Below the pieces are notes generated by a model. It did not search any database and was not told the origin of the DNA. It worked only from the letters and a program-made list of their open reading frames with translations. A stretch of DNA of 64,000 nucleotides from assembly GCF_002099425.1 (NCBI RefSeq), contig NW_018344015.1:6672001-6736000 (forward strand), in the 5' to 3' direction. Shown in pieces: positions 1 through 10,634 of this stretch (its first letter is position 1; each line of letters starts with the position of its first letter). The stretch is from Phascolarctos cinereus (taxonomy: Eukaryota > Chordata > Mammalia > Diprotodontia > Phascolarctidae). The translations under genes and the position numbers were made by a program.

Positions 1-1262
1 TGTCTGGCTTCTGAATCTCAAAATGATTTACAAGGCTTAAATATCCATTCTGGTAAATTGGTTAGGATTATGCAAGATTATAAACCGAAAATAATTTTAA
101 CCACATCTGGTCCTAATTAATCTTTAACATTTTCATGTGTTAATACTGACTTTTCAATAAATACTGTAGGATTTCAGTCAATGTTGTTAATACTGACTAT
201 TTCAGATAGAGAAGGTAAAGTTGAAAGGAAATGTCATAATCTCTACATGATTCTACCATGAACTTGCTGATATGAGTTTAAGAAAAACCTCTTCCTTGCT
301 CCATTAATTCTTCCATTAATACTATTTACCCCTTTCTTTACAAGTATGATATATTGTCTTAATGACATCAGCCTTCTAAAGCTCTCTGAATTTTTTCAGT
401 TGAAGTAAAAATAAAACTACAAGCCATCAATTCATTCTTATTATTGCAATTACAGAGTACAAATCACATACATTTCAGTTATTAAAGATTTAATACAAAA
501 CAGTTTTGCTCCTTTTAAATAATGCACTTACACTTCCTCTCTGTTTTTTTTCCTCTTCCCTTTGGCCCCACTGCAGGAAATGCCTATGCCCACAAATATC
601 TCATATCTTCATTGTCAGCATCACATGAAGCAGTGGGATGAAATGCATGCAAATCATGTAAGCATCTAATGGAGATATACAGAACTGGTAGGAGAAAGAC
701 AATAGCAGAGACCTTCAGATGTCATACAACACAACCCACACTTTCAAACAGAATTGTCCAAACCTCATAGACACAAGAGAATCTATTCTGCTTTTTATAA
801 AATGGGCCTCCCTAGGTAACTTATTTCAGTACTTAATAAACCTCAGCAATATCTAATCAAAATTTTACATGCAACAATTAAAGCCTGTTTTTCCCATGTA
901 GGTTCTCTTGGGAATTAACCCAAAGTTTCTATGCCCTGCCACCTATTCTGAAGTCAGATGAATTTTTAAACATTTGTGCATATGAGCTGAGCAATTCAAT
1001 CTTAGTCTTGAATGTACCTATGTGACATCAAATATTAGAATGAAAAGTAGAAAATCCATGAATCTGATGTTTTCAAATATCCAAACGATTGGCATCACAG
1101 AGCTAAAACATCTAAGTGGGTGATGTACTTTTTCACTGTTCCTGCTGGATATTCTGGCATCATGTAGGTAGATCCTGAATGATTCATGGAATCCTTTTCT
1201 TGTATTCCTCCCAGTACATATTTCAAAATAGTTGCTTGTTGATGCATTGAAATTTCAGAACT
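1..1262. other. Unassigned AT-rich sequence
   Basis: I see no repeat family, exon-like conservation or long open frame in this stretch. It is plain AT-rich mammalian intergenic-type sequence with short homopolymers. Very old, unrecognisable repeats may be hidden here. Confidence 0.5.
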
Positions 1263-1416
1263 GGGGGTAGCTAGGTGGCACAGTAAATAGAGCTCTGGCC
1301 TTGGAATCAGGAGGACCCGAGTTCAAATCCGGCCTCAGACACTTGACACTTAACTATCTGTGTGACCCTGCGCAAGTCACTTAACCTCGATTGCCTCACC
1401 AAAAAGAGAAAAAAAA
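1263..1416 (+). mobile_element. Marsupial CORE-SINE (MAR1/WSINE1-like), full length
   Basis: The head reads gtagctaggtggcacagta and carries the tRNA-like A and B box region (gagttcaaatccggcctc). The body contains a gtgtgaccctgcgcaagtca motif and ends with ttgcctcacc plus an A-rich tail. It is flanked by an imperfect direct repeat, tttcagaact at 1253-1262 and tgtcagaact at 1417-1426, which fits L1-type target-primed insertion. It is not a functional tRNA gene, because the tRNA-like part is diverged and fused to a SINE body. Confidence 0.9.
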
Positions 1417-1614
1417 TGTCAGAACTGTTCAAAAGTAAGATTCACTGAATCAGACTACTAAGCCAAATATCTTTTAGGAAAAGTCCATTTTGAAACTTAT
1501 AGCAATTTATTGCGAATCTTCCTGATTATAAAATCTTCTGCTCTTTAAATGTGAAAATAATTTATTTTATGAAGAAAGTTCAGTAGAACAACTCAACATA
1601 AATACTTTCTAACA

Positions 1615-1804
1615 ATAGAAACAGTTCTCAGAAGGAATGAGTTGCCTTGCAAAATCATGAGTTCTCCATTATTGGAAGTGTTCATGTTAGATAACCCTCT
1701 ATCAAGGTTGCAGAAGAAGAGATTTCTATGTATGGGACGAAATTGAACTATATGACCTTGAAGGTCCCTTCTAACTCATAAGGGTCTATGGTTCTGTGAT
1801 TCTA
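1615..1804 (+). mobile_element. CR1/L3-like LINE, 3' end
   Basis: The sequence follows the 3' UTR pattern of amniote CR1-type LINEs: a segment like 'ggaagtgttcaagcagagactgg', then a 'gactagatgacctttaaggtccctt'-like block (here at 1747-1772), ending in the typical repeated attctgtgattct-type terminus (gttctgtgattct at 1791-1803). CR1 elements end in such short repeats instead of poly(A). The copy is old and 5' truncated. Confidence 0.7.
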
Positions 1805-3906
1805 TTACATGCAGATTGCTGAGTATAGAATAGAGATGTTGAATGACTCTATTAAGGTCACACAAAGATTCCAATTTGTGTTTCCAAAGGCTTCACTCTC
1901 ACTGCCAGGTAATGCTGACTATATTAGGATCTGATTCCATAAAGAATAAGTAAGCTATAGGAAATGTATTTATTTCTTCAAGGCTATCACACAAGTTTCT
2001 ACCAAAAGGCAGTCACATGTCATTTTTTCCCCCTGAATTGAATCTAAAGATAAGTGATCCATATTTGTAATGTAGAAATAAAGCATACCATTTAGCAAAA
2101 TCATTCTAATTCATAAAATCCAACTAAAATATAACAAACATCACAAGCTGCTGAACACGTCAATATTAAAAAATTCACAAGGAACTAAATTCTCTCAGAA
2201 AAATCATGACATTGGTTATCTATAACATTTAAGTAAAAGAGAAATAAAAAGGTGGAAACTTTGTTGGAGGCATAATTGCCACAACAGAGAAGGTGCAAAA
2301 GTAGGTCATCAACTATAAGTCTAATGTCATATATGAATGGAAATGCAGTGAACTCAGATGAAAGATGGAATATTTTTTCAATAATTAGTTTCTAGGAAAA
2401 CATTGGAACATTTTAATATACACTAAAGGTAGCAGGAATAGAATATAATGATTCCAGAATATTGGGCCATTTCATTTCCATAACTGTATTAGAGGATTGC
2501 CACATTGCATTGATAAAATGACAATCATGAGTTTTCATTTGTTCCTATAATCACTATAGTGATGAATAAGTTGCTGCTCAAAAAGTCCTATAGTATTCTC
2601 TAAATGTCAAGGCAAAGGAAAAATTTAAAGAAGGGCCCCTTGGCAGAATTTTTTTTGGGGTATTCAGAATTCCAGAATTCAAGTGTATGCTACTGTCTAC
2701 AAATAGTGATGTTTTTTTTTGTAAATCACTCTGGAATCCTTGAATTACAGATTCTTCATAGAAATAAGCAATAATGATAAAATTTTTAACCAACAACAAA
2801 GAACTGAAAAGTGCCAACCTATTGCAAAAATCCAGCTTTTACTGAGCTGGATTTAAAGGCCAGTGAAATCCAAGAATATAATGGCAGCAAGGAAAATTAA
2901 GAGTCCAACAGAAGTTGATATCTGGGTATTTTCACAGAATGCTATGAGTATATATATACAGTCAGTCAGCTACATGTAAGGATGCCAGAGAAATGGTGAA
3001 AGGAGAAACCATCAAATTCCTATGATTATGCCTTTGGCATTGTTTCTACCTACCCTGGCATCATAAAATTTTCATTTGAGAGCTTTCATGCTTCATGGAT
3101 AACTTAAAGATAGGGATTGCTGAGGGTTGTTTTTTGTTTTTGCTATTCATTTTGTTTGTTTCTCTTAGCTGTCCCCACCCCTAGTCATTTGTATAGGGCC
3201 ATAAAAAGCAGAAATAATTGTGTACTGAATTCTGTAGACCCAAGTTTTAATTACCATATGACCAGAGGGTCCTTCACACTTTGCTATAGCTCATATTGAG
3301 TTAATGTGCACACAAAACCATGGAATATATTTATAGGCTGTATTTTTCATTCTCAATGTATCAATTTACCTGTGGTCTCATTGTTTGGGGTACTCTCTCT
3401 GACAGTGAATATAATAACCCACCCATGTGTTCACATTTTGTATGCTGCTTGTCCACATCCTTCCATAAATCTTCTATAGGAATGGGGGCAGGAGGAAGGT
3501 GGAGAGGGAAGAAGGCAGAATTCTGGAAGCTTATCTTTTAATATTAATATTACATGTATAATGACTGCTATAACATTATACATCAATCTTGCTATAGAAC
3601 CAGCCTGCTTCTTTTTTTGGTCATATATTTCTGAGATACTTTTTGTCTGAGTTATTTCAAACAGCTCACTATTTGTAATAAGAGGCAGCTTGTTTATGCC
3701 CAATGTTACCCTTTTGATCAACACAAATTTTGATTCTTTGGACATTATGGTATTCCATAATTCATAAACATATAGCAACCACTGGAAGAATTACTGAGTT
3801 TTGTGTTAGGGATAGCTTGAGATGGTTGAAAAAATTGCATAAATACCCAAATGCAATCCAGTCTTCTATATTGTCTTATTCAGTTCTGAGTCCTGCAGTG
3901 CCTGTC
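1805..3906. other. Unassigned sequence
   Basis: No known repeat or gene recognised. Several 60-115-codon frames occur (for example 3431-3778 on the minus strand), but their composition is ordinary AT-rich noise and none resembles a known protein. Confidence 0.5.
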
Positions 3907-3920
3907 AAAAGGTATATGTA
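3907..3920. repeat. Left target-site duplication of the RPL32 retrocopy
   Basis: aaaaggtatatgta here is matched after the pseudogene A-tail by aaaagggtatatgta at 4454-4468, which has one extra g. The direct repeat brackets the retrocopy and shows that it was inserted by LINE machinery. Confidence 0.85.
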
Positions 3921-4457
3921 GGTCTTTCCTTCTCTCTCTCTCTTTTTGTCAGTGCTTTCTGTGGAGGGTCCACTATCTCTTTGCTGCTCCATACCTGCCC
4001 TCACACCCCTTGTAAAGCCTAAAATCATCAAGAAAAGGACCACAAAATTCATCCAGCACCAAGACAGATGTGTCAAGATCAAGAGAAATCAGCGTAAACC
4101 AAGAGGCATTGACAATAGGGTGTGAAGACGATTCAAGCGCCAGATTTTGATGCCTAGTGTTGGTTATGGAAGCAATAAGAGGACAAAACACATGTTAGTT
4201 ACCAAGTGGATTCAGGCAGTTTTTGCTGCACAGGGTCAAAGAGTTGGAAGTGCTCCTGATATGCAACAAATCTTACCATGCTAAGATTGCTCACAATGTG
4301 TCTTCTAAGAATTGGAAAGTCATTGTTGAGAGAGTAGCTCAGCTAGCCATCAAGATCAACAATCCAGATGCTAGACTGAGGAGTGAAGAAAATGAGTAAA
4401 AAGCTTTGCACATTTTTATTTGTGTTAAATAAACCCTCAAACTACTACCAAAAAAAA
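3921..4457 (+). pseudogene. RPL32: Processed pseudogene of ribosomal protein L32
   Basis: RPL32 is a 135-residue component of the large ribosomal subunit. This copy is intronless and almost the length of the mRNA. It has a pyrimidine-rich 5' leader (3922-3949, like the 5' TOP tract of ribosomal protein mRNAs), a coding region at 3991-4399, AATAAA at 4428-4433 and a short A-tail. Frame 1 reads [16 protein letters not shown] and later [12 protein letters not shown], closely matching RPL32. It also ends as in the true gene (RLRSEENE-type tail before TAA at 4397). It is broken: the start is ATA instead of ATG at 3991, one codon (the Ser after HQ) is missing, a TGA lies at 4123 in place of an Arg codon, and net frameshifts follow around 4200-4270. 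A 14-15-bp direct repeat flanks it. Insertion is moderately old. Confidence 0.96.
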
Positions 4458-4468
4458 GGGTATATGTA

Positions 4469-4760
4469 CCTGATTCCAGAGGACTAATGATGAAACATGC
4501 TGCCCACCTCCAAACAAAGACGTGATAGACTCAAAGTGCAGAATGACACATACATTTTCAGACACAGCCAACACAGGAATTTGTTTTACTTGACCATGCA
4601 TATTGATTACAAGTAGTTTGTTTTTCTTTTTTTAATTTGAGGAATAGGAGATAGAAGGGAGGAGTAGTACTGATAGAATTGTCAAAAAGAAATAAAAGAT
4701 GGTGACTGAAGCATTTTTAAATGTACAAAACAAAATAAAAGGATAGCCAGAAGAAAATAA
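4469..4760 (+). mobile_element. L1 3' UTR fragment (marsupial-type)
   Basis: It contains the pattern 'gactaatgatgaaacatgct...cccacctcc...gcagaatgacacatacattttcagacacagccaa...', which recurs in a more diverged copy at 31595-31860. The order and wording match the 3' UTR that follows ORF2 in marsupial L1. No ORF2 coding sequence is attached, so it is heavily 5' truncated. Confidence 0.65.
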
Positions 4761-4943
4761 GCAAATAGGACAGTTTTGAAATTTGCATGTTTAATTTATT
4801 ATATTTTTAAAAGAAAAAGCAAGCTATATGCAATAGAGACTCACAGTTTCCTATACAATCCTTTTCCTATTTTACTTGGTAGCACGGCAATGCTCATTTT
4901 ATTTGGAATTTGTAAAGTCTGGAATAAAAAAAAAAAGACAGCT

Positions 4944-5196
4944 CAACTGCCAGTACCTTCTATAAGAAGCCTTTCCTGATCCTGCTAGCTATTAGCGCAC
5001 TCCCTCTGAAAACCCCCTTGTATTCTCTATATATTTATTATGTATATATTTACATACGTTCATGTTGTCTTCTATGTTAAAATGCAGATTCCTTGAGGGT
5101 GTGGCCTGTTTTACTTTTGCCTTTGTATCCCCAGCACTTACCACAACGCCTTGGCGCACAGTAAGGCCTTGTCAAATGCTTATTGGGTGATTAAAC
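4944..5196 (+). mobile_element. L2 LINE, 3' end
   Basis: The text runs from ccttctataagaagcctttc through 'gattccttgagggtgtggcctg' and 'ccccagcacttaccaca' to 'gtaaggccttgtcaaatgctta'. This is the standard L2 3' UTR order (ccttgagggcag / cccagcacttagcacagtgcc / gtaggcgcttaataaatg). It is old and 5' truncated. Confidence 0.85.
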
Positions 5197-5776
5197 AGCA
5201 CAGTTCATTGGAGCCAATGCTGCTTCCAGGTATATCTGCCAATCAATGTCACTATGTAGCTGAGCCACAACTGATGACTGATACAAGTTATAGTTCAAGT
5301 CATTATTTGCCCAGGAGCACAATCTTATCATTACTTCTGAAAGCAATCTGCAGCCCAGGATACCTTGTTTTAAAATACAAAGTAAATAAATTTCTTTAAA
5401 GATGAACCAAGAAGCTAAAATGCAAATCGATCTATTCCCACAGTGACTATTTCTCCTCTATAAAATATGCTAAAACTTTCTGGTTTGGCAAAAGCCCAGA
5501 ACACAAAGTTCCATTGTTTCCATGGGTCATGTAGACTTTCAGCTGTTATTACTCCTTTGTTCACCCAACAAGCATTTCAATAAGACTTAGATATAAACTC
5601 TTTTAGCCCCATGGCTGAGTGTTATCACAGCATAAACCATTCCAGAATATCTTTAGTGGCAAAATATGGAAGAGACTATCATTTTATGAATAATTACCAC
5701 CTTACTTCTCTATTGGAGATTCCACATGGTCCTGATTAGCAGCTGAGAGGAGATAATTCAATCTTCAATGCAAATT
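5197..5776. other. Unassigned sequence
   Basis: No repeat or gene recognised. This is AT-rich single-copy-looking sequence between an L2 tail and a TC-rich tract. Confidence 0.5.
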
Positions 5777-5813
5777 TCTCTCTGTCTCTGTCTCTGTGTG
5801 TGTGTCTTTCTTT

Positions 5814-5889
<76 letters not shown>

Positions 5890-5916
5890 TTCTCTTTCTT
5901 TCTCCGTCTCTCCTTC
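5777..5916 (+). repeat. (TC)n microsatellite
   Basis: A pyrimidine tract with a pure TC core of about 62 bases (5821-5883), flanked by interrupted TCTG and TTTC variants and short TG runs. The core should be length-polymorphic. Open frames reading Ser-Leu or Arg-Glu repeats across it are artefacts. Confidence 0.97.
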
Positions 5917-6599
5917 TCTTTTGCCAGTTGGTTCACCTTTCATTCATTCTCCATTTGAAAAGGTAATAACAATCAAACTATCAAAGTAGAAATGCAGGCA
6001 ATTTTCCTGCTTGTTTTACAGACCTTTACACCCTTCAAAAGTCTGTTTGAAGGTATCTACATAATACTAGCAACATACCTGTCACTCCTACCACTACCAT
6101 CTCTAAACTGCCAACTGAATTTGCCTTAAAGAAGTTAGTCTGAGAACATATTTCATGCTGCTTGCCCCAGCTAAACATTTTTTAAAAAAAACATTCTCTG
6201 GGTAAGAAACATGCTAGTTACAGCTCTGAAGATTTTATATGAGAAGACCAAAGAAAGTGTCAAAAGAGCTTGTAGAATGGAGATATAGGTATGGTTAGGA
6301 CCCTTTGAAATCGATACATATGAAGAAAAACTGTATTTAAGCATGGGGAGTGAAAATAGGGGAAACAAGATATAAACAAGAGAAGTTAAGAATTAAGCTA
6401 ATCAAAGCCCAAAGCAGGGAAAGGGCAATTTAGAAGTGAACAGGGGAGAGACTTCTGAGGACCACAGACAATAAGAGGCCGATCAGGGTAGTAGCCTGGT
6501 ATGCCAGCTGACCTGAGCCCCTAAGTAGCTGGTCATGGATATAAATAGAAAGAGCTTCATCTCTTCATATTTCATAGAGAGTTCTAAAATGACTGAAAG
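5917..6599. other. Unassigned sequence
   Basis: No family recognised. The stretch precedes the L1 3' end and may hold a little diverged L1 sequence at its right edge. Confidence 0.45.
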
Positions 6600-6960
6600 T
6601 TGCCTAGTGGATAATTAAGTGGTCAAAGCATATAAAAGAATAGCTCTCAAAAGAATAATCACATACTATACAGAACTAATGGGAAAGATTATTCCAAATC
6701 CCCAATAAGAGAAATGTAAATCAAAAGAACTCTAGGGTTTCACTTCACACCCAGCAAATTAGCAAAGATGACAAAAGATGGAAATAGTCAAAATTGGAGG
6801 AGTTATATGGAGATGGGCACTCTAACAACACTGTTGACAGAACTATCAATTGGTCTAACCATTCTAGAAGCAATTCAAAATTTTCCTCAAAAAGTAAATT
6901 AAATGTCCACACCCTTTGACCCAGAAATCCCACTGCTAGACATACACACACACTCACAAA

Positions 6961-7019
<59 letters not shown>

Positions 7020-7575
7020 CAAAGACAGGTAGAAAGGTCTCACATACAGAAAAATATTAATAGTAGCATTTTTTGCATTAGCAAAGAACCAGAAACAAAA
7101 TACATGCCCACTAATGAGGAAATGCCTAAACAAATTATGGCATATGAATGTAATGGAACATTGCTGTGTTATAAGAAAGATGAATATAAAAAAATAAAGA
7201 AGCATGGAAAAGCTTATATGGACTGATGCAAAACAAAATAAAAATAACCAAGAAAATTATGTACAATGACTACAATAATGTTAAGGGAAAGAATAAAAAA
7301 AAAAAGAAACTTAAGGCTATATAAGTATAATGAACAAATTTACCCCCAAAAAGAGATGATAAAATATATTTCTTCTTTGCAGAGAGAGGGAACTATGAGG
7401 ATGGAACACTGCATCTTTTATCAGACTCTGATGCTAGTATAGCTGAGCTGTTTTTTTTTCTTTTAAAAAATTCTTGTAGTAAAGGATGGCTCTTCCGATA
7501 GGACTGAGTGGGAAGAGGACATATTTGAAAAAGAACATAATACAAAAATGAAAGATCAATAAAAATTAAAAATTA
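6600..7575 (+). mobile_element. L1 LINE, ORF2 C-terminal end plus 3' UTR
   Basis: Coding remnants follow the marsupial L1 ORF2 C-terminus: the text equivalent of 'ttgacccagaaatcccactgctag' (DPEIPLLD) at 6919-6940, then 'caaagaaccagaaacaaaatacatgccc' and 'aacaaattatggcatatgaatgtaatggaa' (KQIMAYECNG; family form KLWYMNVME). The copy ends at an A-rich AATAAAAATTAAAAATTAA terminus. It is 5' truncated and carries stops and shifts. A long CA microsatellite sits within the coding remnant. Confidence 0.85.
6942..7018 (+). repeat. (CA)n microsatellite inside L1
   Basis: About 49 bases of pure CA (6968-7016) with interrupted CA on the left. It replaces the codons that normally follow the PLLG(L/I)YP motif of L1 ORF2. 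Open frames of Cys-Val or His-Thr repeats here are artefacts. Confidence 0.97.
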
Positions 7576-7824
7576 ACCAATTAATAGGAGGTAAAGCTGT
7601 ATGAGATTAGGAAAGGGGGATTAGATGTGACAAAATTCTATATTCTGTATTCCTGGGGAGCCAAACAAGAGAATGAGTCAGACTTGAATTGAGTTGGACT
7701 CTATCACAATACAATATATTTGTAATTTCCATACTATGTAAGTGTGTAGCTTATAGAATGCATGCTTGCTGTCTGAAAACTAATCTAATTAAGCTTGGAG
7801 AGGCTCATCAGTAGGTTGGCCATA

Positions 7825-8002
7825 ATAACAAGAGCTAACATTTACACCATGCTCTAAGGTTTGCAGTGTGCTTTATACACATTCTCTTTTGGTGACTTGC
7901 CCAGAGTCACACAGCTAGTTAGAGTGTGAAGCAAGATTCAGACTCAGGTCTTCTGCACTCCAAGTCCAATGCTCTATCCAGTACACCCCCTAGCTACCCT
8001 AA
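7825..8002 (-). mobile_element. MIR/THER1-type CORE-SINE
   Basis: On the plus strand it runs from gctaacatttacaccatgct through gacttgcccagagtcacaca to 'ccaagtccaatgctctatcc...ctagctacc', which is the reverse of the SINE head-to-body order. The element therefore lies on the minus strand. The middle section (diagnostic 'ccattttacagatgaggaaa') is deleted. Confidence 0.85.
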
Positions 8003-9446
8003 AGTGATGAATTATTGAGACATAGCAACTCTCAAAGACCATCAACTAAGGTATTGTGATTGACACCAGTGGAGGGAATGCCCATACTGATACAATTACA
8101 GATCCTTTAAAATATTAACGTTTATAGCTTAGACACTCTACCCCCCACCAAATATTATCACACTACTGTAATTTCTTCACACTACTGTAATTTCTTTTAT
8201 TATACAAGGCTAGGTGCGACATTGCTGGGGAAAGGAAATGGAAGAAGCTATCACTGTCCTCTCTGGGTATTATTAGCATACTCTCATAATTTACCAGAAC
8301 TCTTTCTTGGAACCAATGGGTAAGGAGAGATCAGTTATCTGCTATAAATTGGAATAAATACAAAGAATCAGCAGAACTCTCCAAAGTCATAGAAGAGGAA
8401 TCATAGAGCTAGGTCCAGGTGGTAGCAGCAGTAATCTAGTTAGTGTTGGACTCTCGACCTCTGTGACTCCTAGAGTCAGGTCTCATGGATGAGGTCAAAC
8501 TAGGAAATTATTGTAGCCTAGAAAAGTGCCTCCAGAAAGTCTAGGGAACAGAAAGTGATAACTAAGACAGAGAGCAGACCTATATTTGTTAGTCTGTGCC
8601 AATGGGCTGTAGACAGGAATATGGGACAAGGCCTGAGTCACATCTAACAGTTGCTATATTATAAACTAATGGAAAGAAATTGCTTGTAGCCTATCAATTT
8701 ATTTTTAAAATATCCAAAGGAATATTATATAATGTAAAAGTAAATATATTCTAGTGGCTAGTGAATGTAACTGTATCTTAGCATAGTACAAAAATGAAAG
8801 AGGCAGTAAAGTATACTGAAAATAGCACAGTATGATTTTTTTAAAAACAGCCTTCACTGACTTTGGAGTCTAATGTTGGCTGTTACTATCCACCCCTTAA
8901 GAATAAGTCTGCATGTTGTCAGGTGCATGGGATTTTTCATCCCTTTCTCTGATGCCTGTCACTTTGGAAACATTAGGTGCCAGCTCTGACAGACACACTG
9001 AAGTAAAAACGGTTGTCCTCTACTGCAGTCTTCCTACGTAGAATTGTGCCAAGATCTCCTGACATAATGGCTAATTCATCAAGGACTCCTGACAGCCCAG
9101 CTGATTGTATATGCCTGTCAGATTGGCTCATTTCAGTCTTTGCTAGTTTATTTGTATATTTCTCTCTAATTCTGACATGACAACCAGTTCATCTGTATAC
9201 TGCTGTCCCACTAATTGAGATATCTTTTCCAATCTTTTGGATAGCCTGGTTCTTGATTACCTGGTTTTTGGCTTAGATTACAGCTGAAACCTACATAGCC
9301 AAACCTTAAGCAAGTATAAAGTTATTTATATCTTGGATAGGAAATGAAAGCTGTCTCTTGCTATTTCTATAAAGACAACAGCTAAGAATCTTATAGAAGG
9401 CAACAGTGAAGAAATAAACTAGTTCTTTGCTAATGCTATCCCACTA
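8003..9446. other. Unassigned sequence with one small tandem repeat
   Basis: No gene or family recognised over 1.4 kb. A 19-base unit (cacactactgtaatttctt) is present twice in a row at 8159-8196, a small recent-looking duplication. Confidence 0.5.
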
Positions 9447-9718
9447 TTTTGTTTTATTTTATATTATTTTACTTTATTTTTTGGAGACTAGACCTCCCTA
9501 TCTCACCTGGGCTGGAGGTACAACCTGCAGGACTCATGGTTCTGATCCTACTACTGATTACCATGGAAGCTTTAACTTCCTCTTGGTGACCTGGGCACTC
9601 ACCATGTTGGTGACCTAGTACAGATAACCAATCAGCATGACCCTACCACAACTCAGAACTCAAGTGATCAAGCAACTTCAGCCTCCCCACCAGCAGGATT
9701 AATGCCTATGCTAACATT
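9447..9718 (-). pseudogene. RN7SL: 7SL (SRP) RNA retropseudogene
   Basis: 7SL is the RNA scaffold of the signal recognition particle. The plus strand reads as the reverse complement of 7SL: ggagactagacctccctat and cacctgggctggagg (3' Alu-domain end), then 'cctactactgattaccatgg' and gacctgggc (S domain), then 'atgttggtgacctag', 'cagaactcaagtgatcaagc' and 'cttcagcctcccca' (5' domain). The S-domain segment with the CTACTACTGAT motif is absent from Alu and B1, so this is a 7SL copy and not a 7SL-derived SINE. About 40 nt of the S domain are deleted. A T-rich tract (9447-9482) on the plus strand is the remains of an A-tail, so it was retroposed. It is too diverged to be functional. Confidence 0.88.
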
Positions 9719-9812
9719 TCCAACTTCATCTCGTTCTTTTAAAATAGATCAGCAACCATACCATATGTATTATATTCGTGGCCTTCTTTTGGTATTATGT
9801 AGAAATAGACAG

Positions 9813-10045
9813 GAGGACGCGAGGTGGCTCAGTGAATAGAGTGCTGGTCTGGAGTCAGGAAGACCTGAGTTCAAATCTGGCTTCAGACACTTGCTAGCTG
9901 TTTGACCCTGGGCAAGTCACTTAATCTCTGTTTGCATTAATCACTGGAGAAGGAAATGGCAAAACATTCCAAGATCTTTGCCAAGAAAACGCCGTGAACA
10001 GTATGGCCCACAAGGTCACAAAAAGTTGGACTGACCGAAAAACAA
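9813..10045 (+). mobile_element. Marsupial CORE-SINE (MAR1-type, long 3' end)
   Basis: The head is gaggtggctcagtgaataga, the B-box region is gagttcaaatctggcttcag, and the body contains gaccctgggcaagtcactta. The 3' part has the 'ggagaaggaaatggcaaaac...tttgccaagaaaacgcc...ggtcacaaaaagttggac' module typical of the long marsupial SINE class. It is flanked by an 11-bp inverted match instead of a clear direct repeat. Confidence 0.9.
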
Positions 10046-10175
10046 CAATTTCTACATAGCATTAGCAAAATGCATATTTTGTTTCAAAGATTATTATATT
10101 CCATAAAATGAAAGGAAAAAAAGTCAAATCTTTCTAAGGTAAATGAATGGTTTTATGGAGGAAATCAACCTGCCA

Positions 10176-10318
10176 TAGAATCATAAAAGGAACCCTAGAG
10201 ATCATTCATCCAATGCCCTTACTTAATAGATGAAGACATTTATGCACCTTCTTGGTGACAAAACCAGGACTAGAACCCAGGTTCTCTGACCCCTTGTTTC
10301 AGTGTACTTTCTATAATA
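10176..10318 (-). mobile_element. MIR SINE fragment
   Basis: The plus strand reads 'gaaccctagagatcattcat', 'gatgaagacatttatg', 'ccaggactagaacccaggttctctgac', matching a reversed MIR. The head (tRNA end) would be at the right. It is old, with the central conserved segment partly lost. Confidence 0.75.
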
Positions 10319-10413
10319 TAGAGTGTCCCAAAAGTCTTAGTGTGATTTTAAGTTATCTATCTTTAAAGCTTTAATAGCTTAAAACCACATTAAGACTTTG
10401 GGGATACACTGTA
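10319..10413. mobile_element. Palindromic mariner-like MITE (~95 bp)
   Basis: The left half starts tagagtgtcccaaaagtctt. The right half ends with the imperfect reverse complement (aagactttggggatacactgta). The two arms of about 33-40 bp meet near an aaagctttaatagctt centre. Terminal TA and near-complete palindromy fit a Tc1/mariner-type miniature element, similar in plan to MADE1 but different in sequence. It has no coding capacity. Confidence 0.75.
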
Positions 10414-10634
10414 TAGTTCTTCCTACAAAGCTAGGTAAAAAAGAAAAAAATTGATTTGGTGGTCTTATCTCTCTGAGCCATAAATACATAAAGAAGCTTT
10501 GGGGGGGTACAAATTTGAGGAAGTGGTATTGAAGCTCTTTGGGAGTCATTATGTAATCCAAGTCACAAAATCATGTTGTAGAATAAGTTACAAATATTGG
10601 TTAATATTATTCTGAAAAGATGTGTCTAGTGAAG

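Noticed and set aside
1263-1345. tRNA gene from A and B box-like sequence (also at the other SINE heads)
   Set aside because: The tRNA-like part is diverged, lacks a proper cloverleaf 3' half and is fused to a SINE body.
5736-5989. Arg-Glu and Ser-Leu repeat open frames
   Set aside because: They are translations of the TC microsatellite.
6745-7226. Open frames of Cys-Val and His-Thr repeats on both strands
   Set aside because: They are translations of the CA microsatellite inside an L1 remnant.
9447-9718. Alu or B1 SINE
   Set aside because: It contains 7SL S-domain sequence that those SINEs lack, and the other repeats are marsupial.
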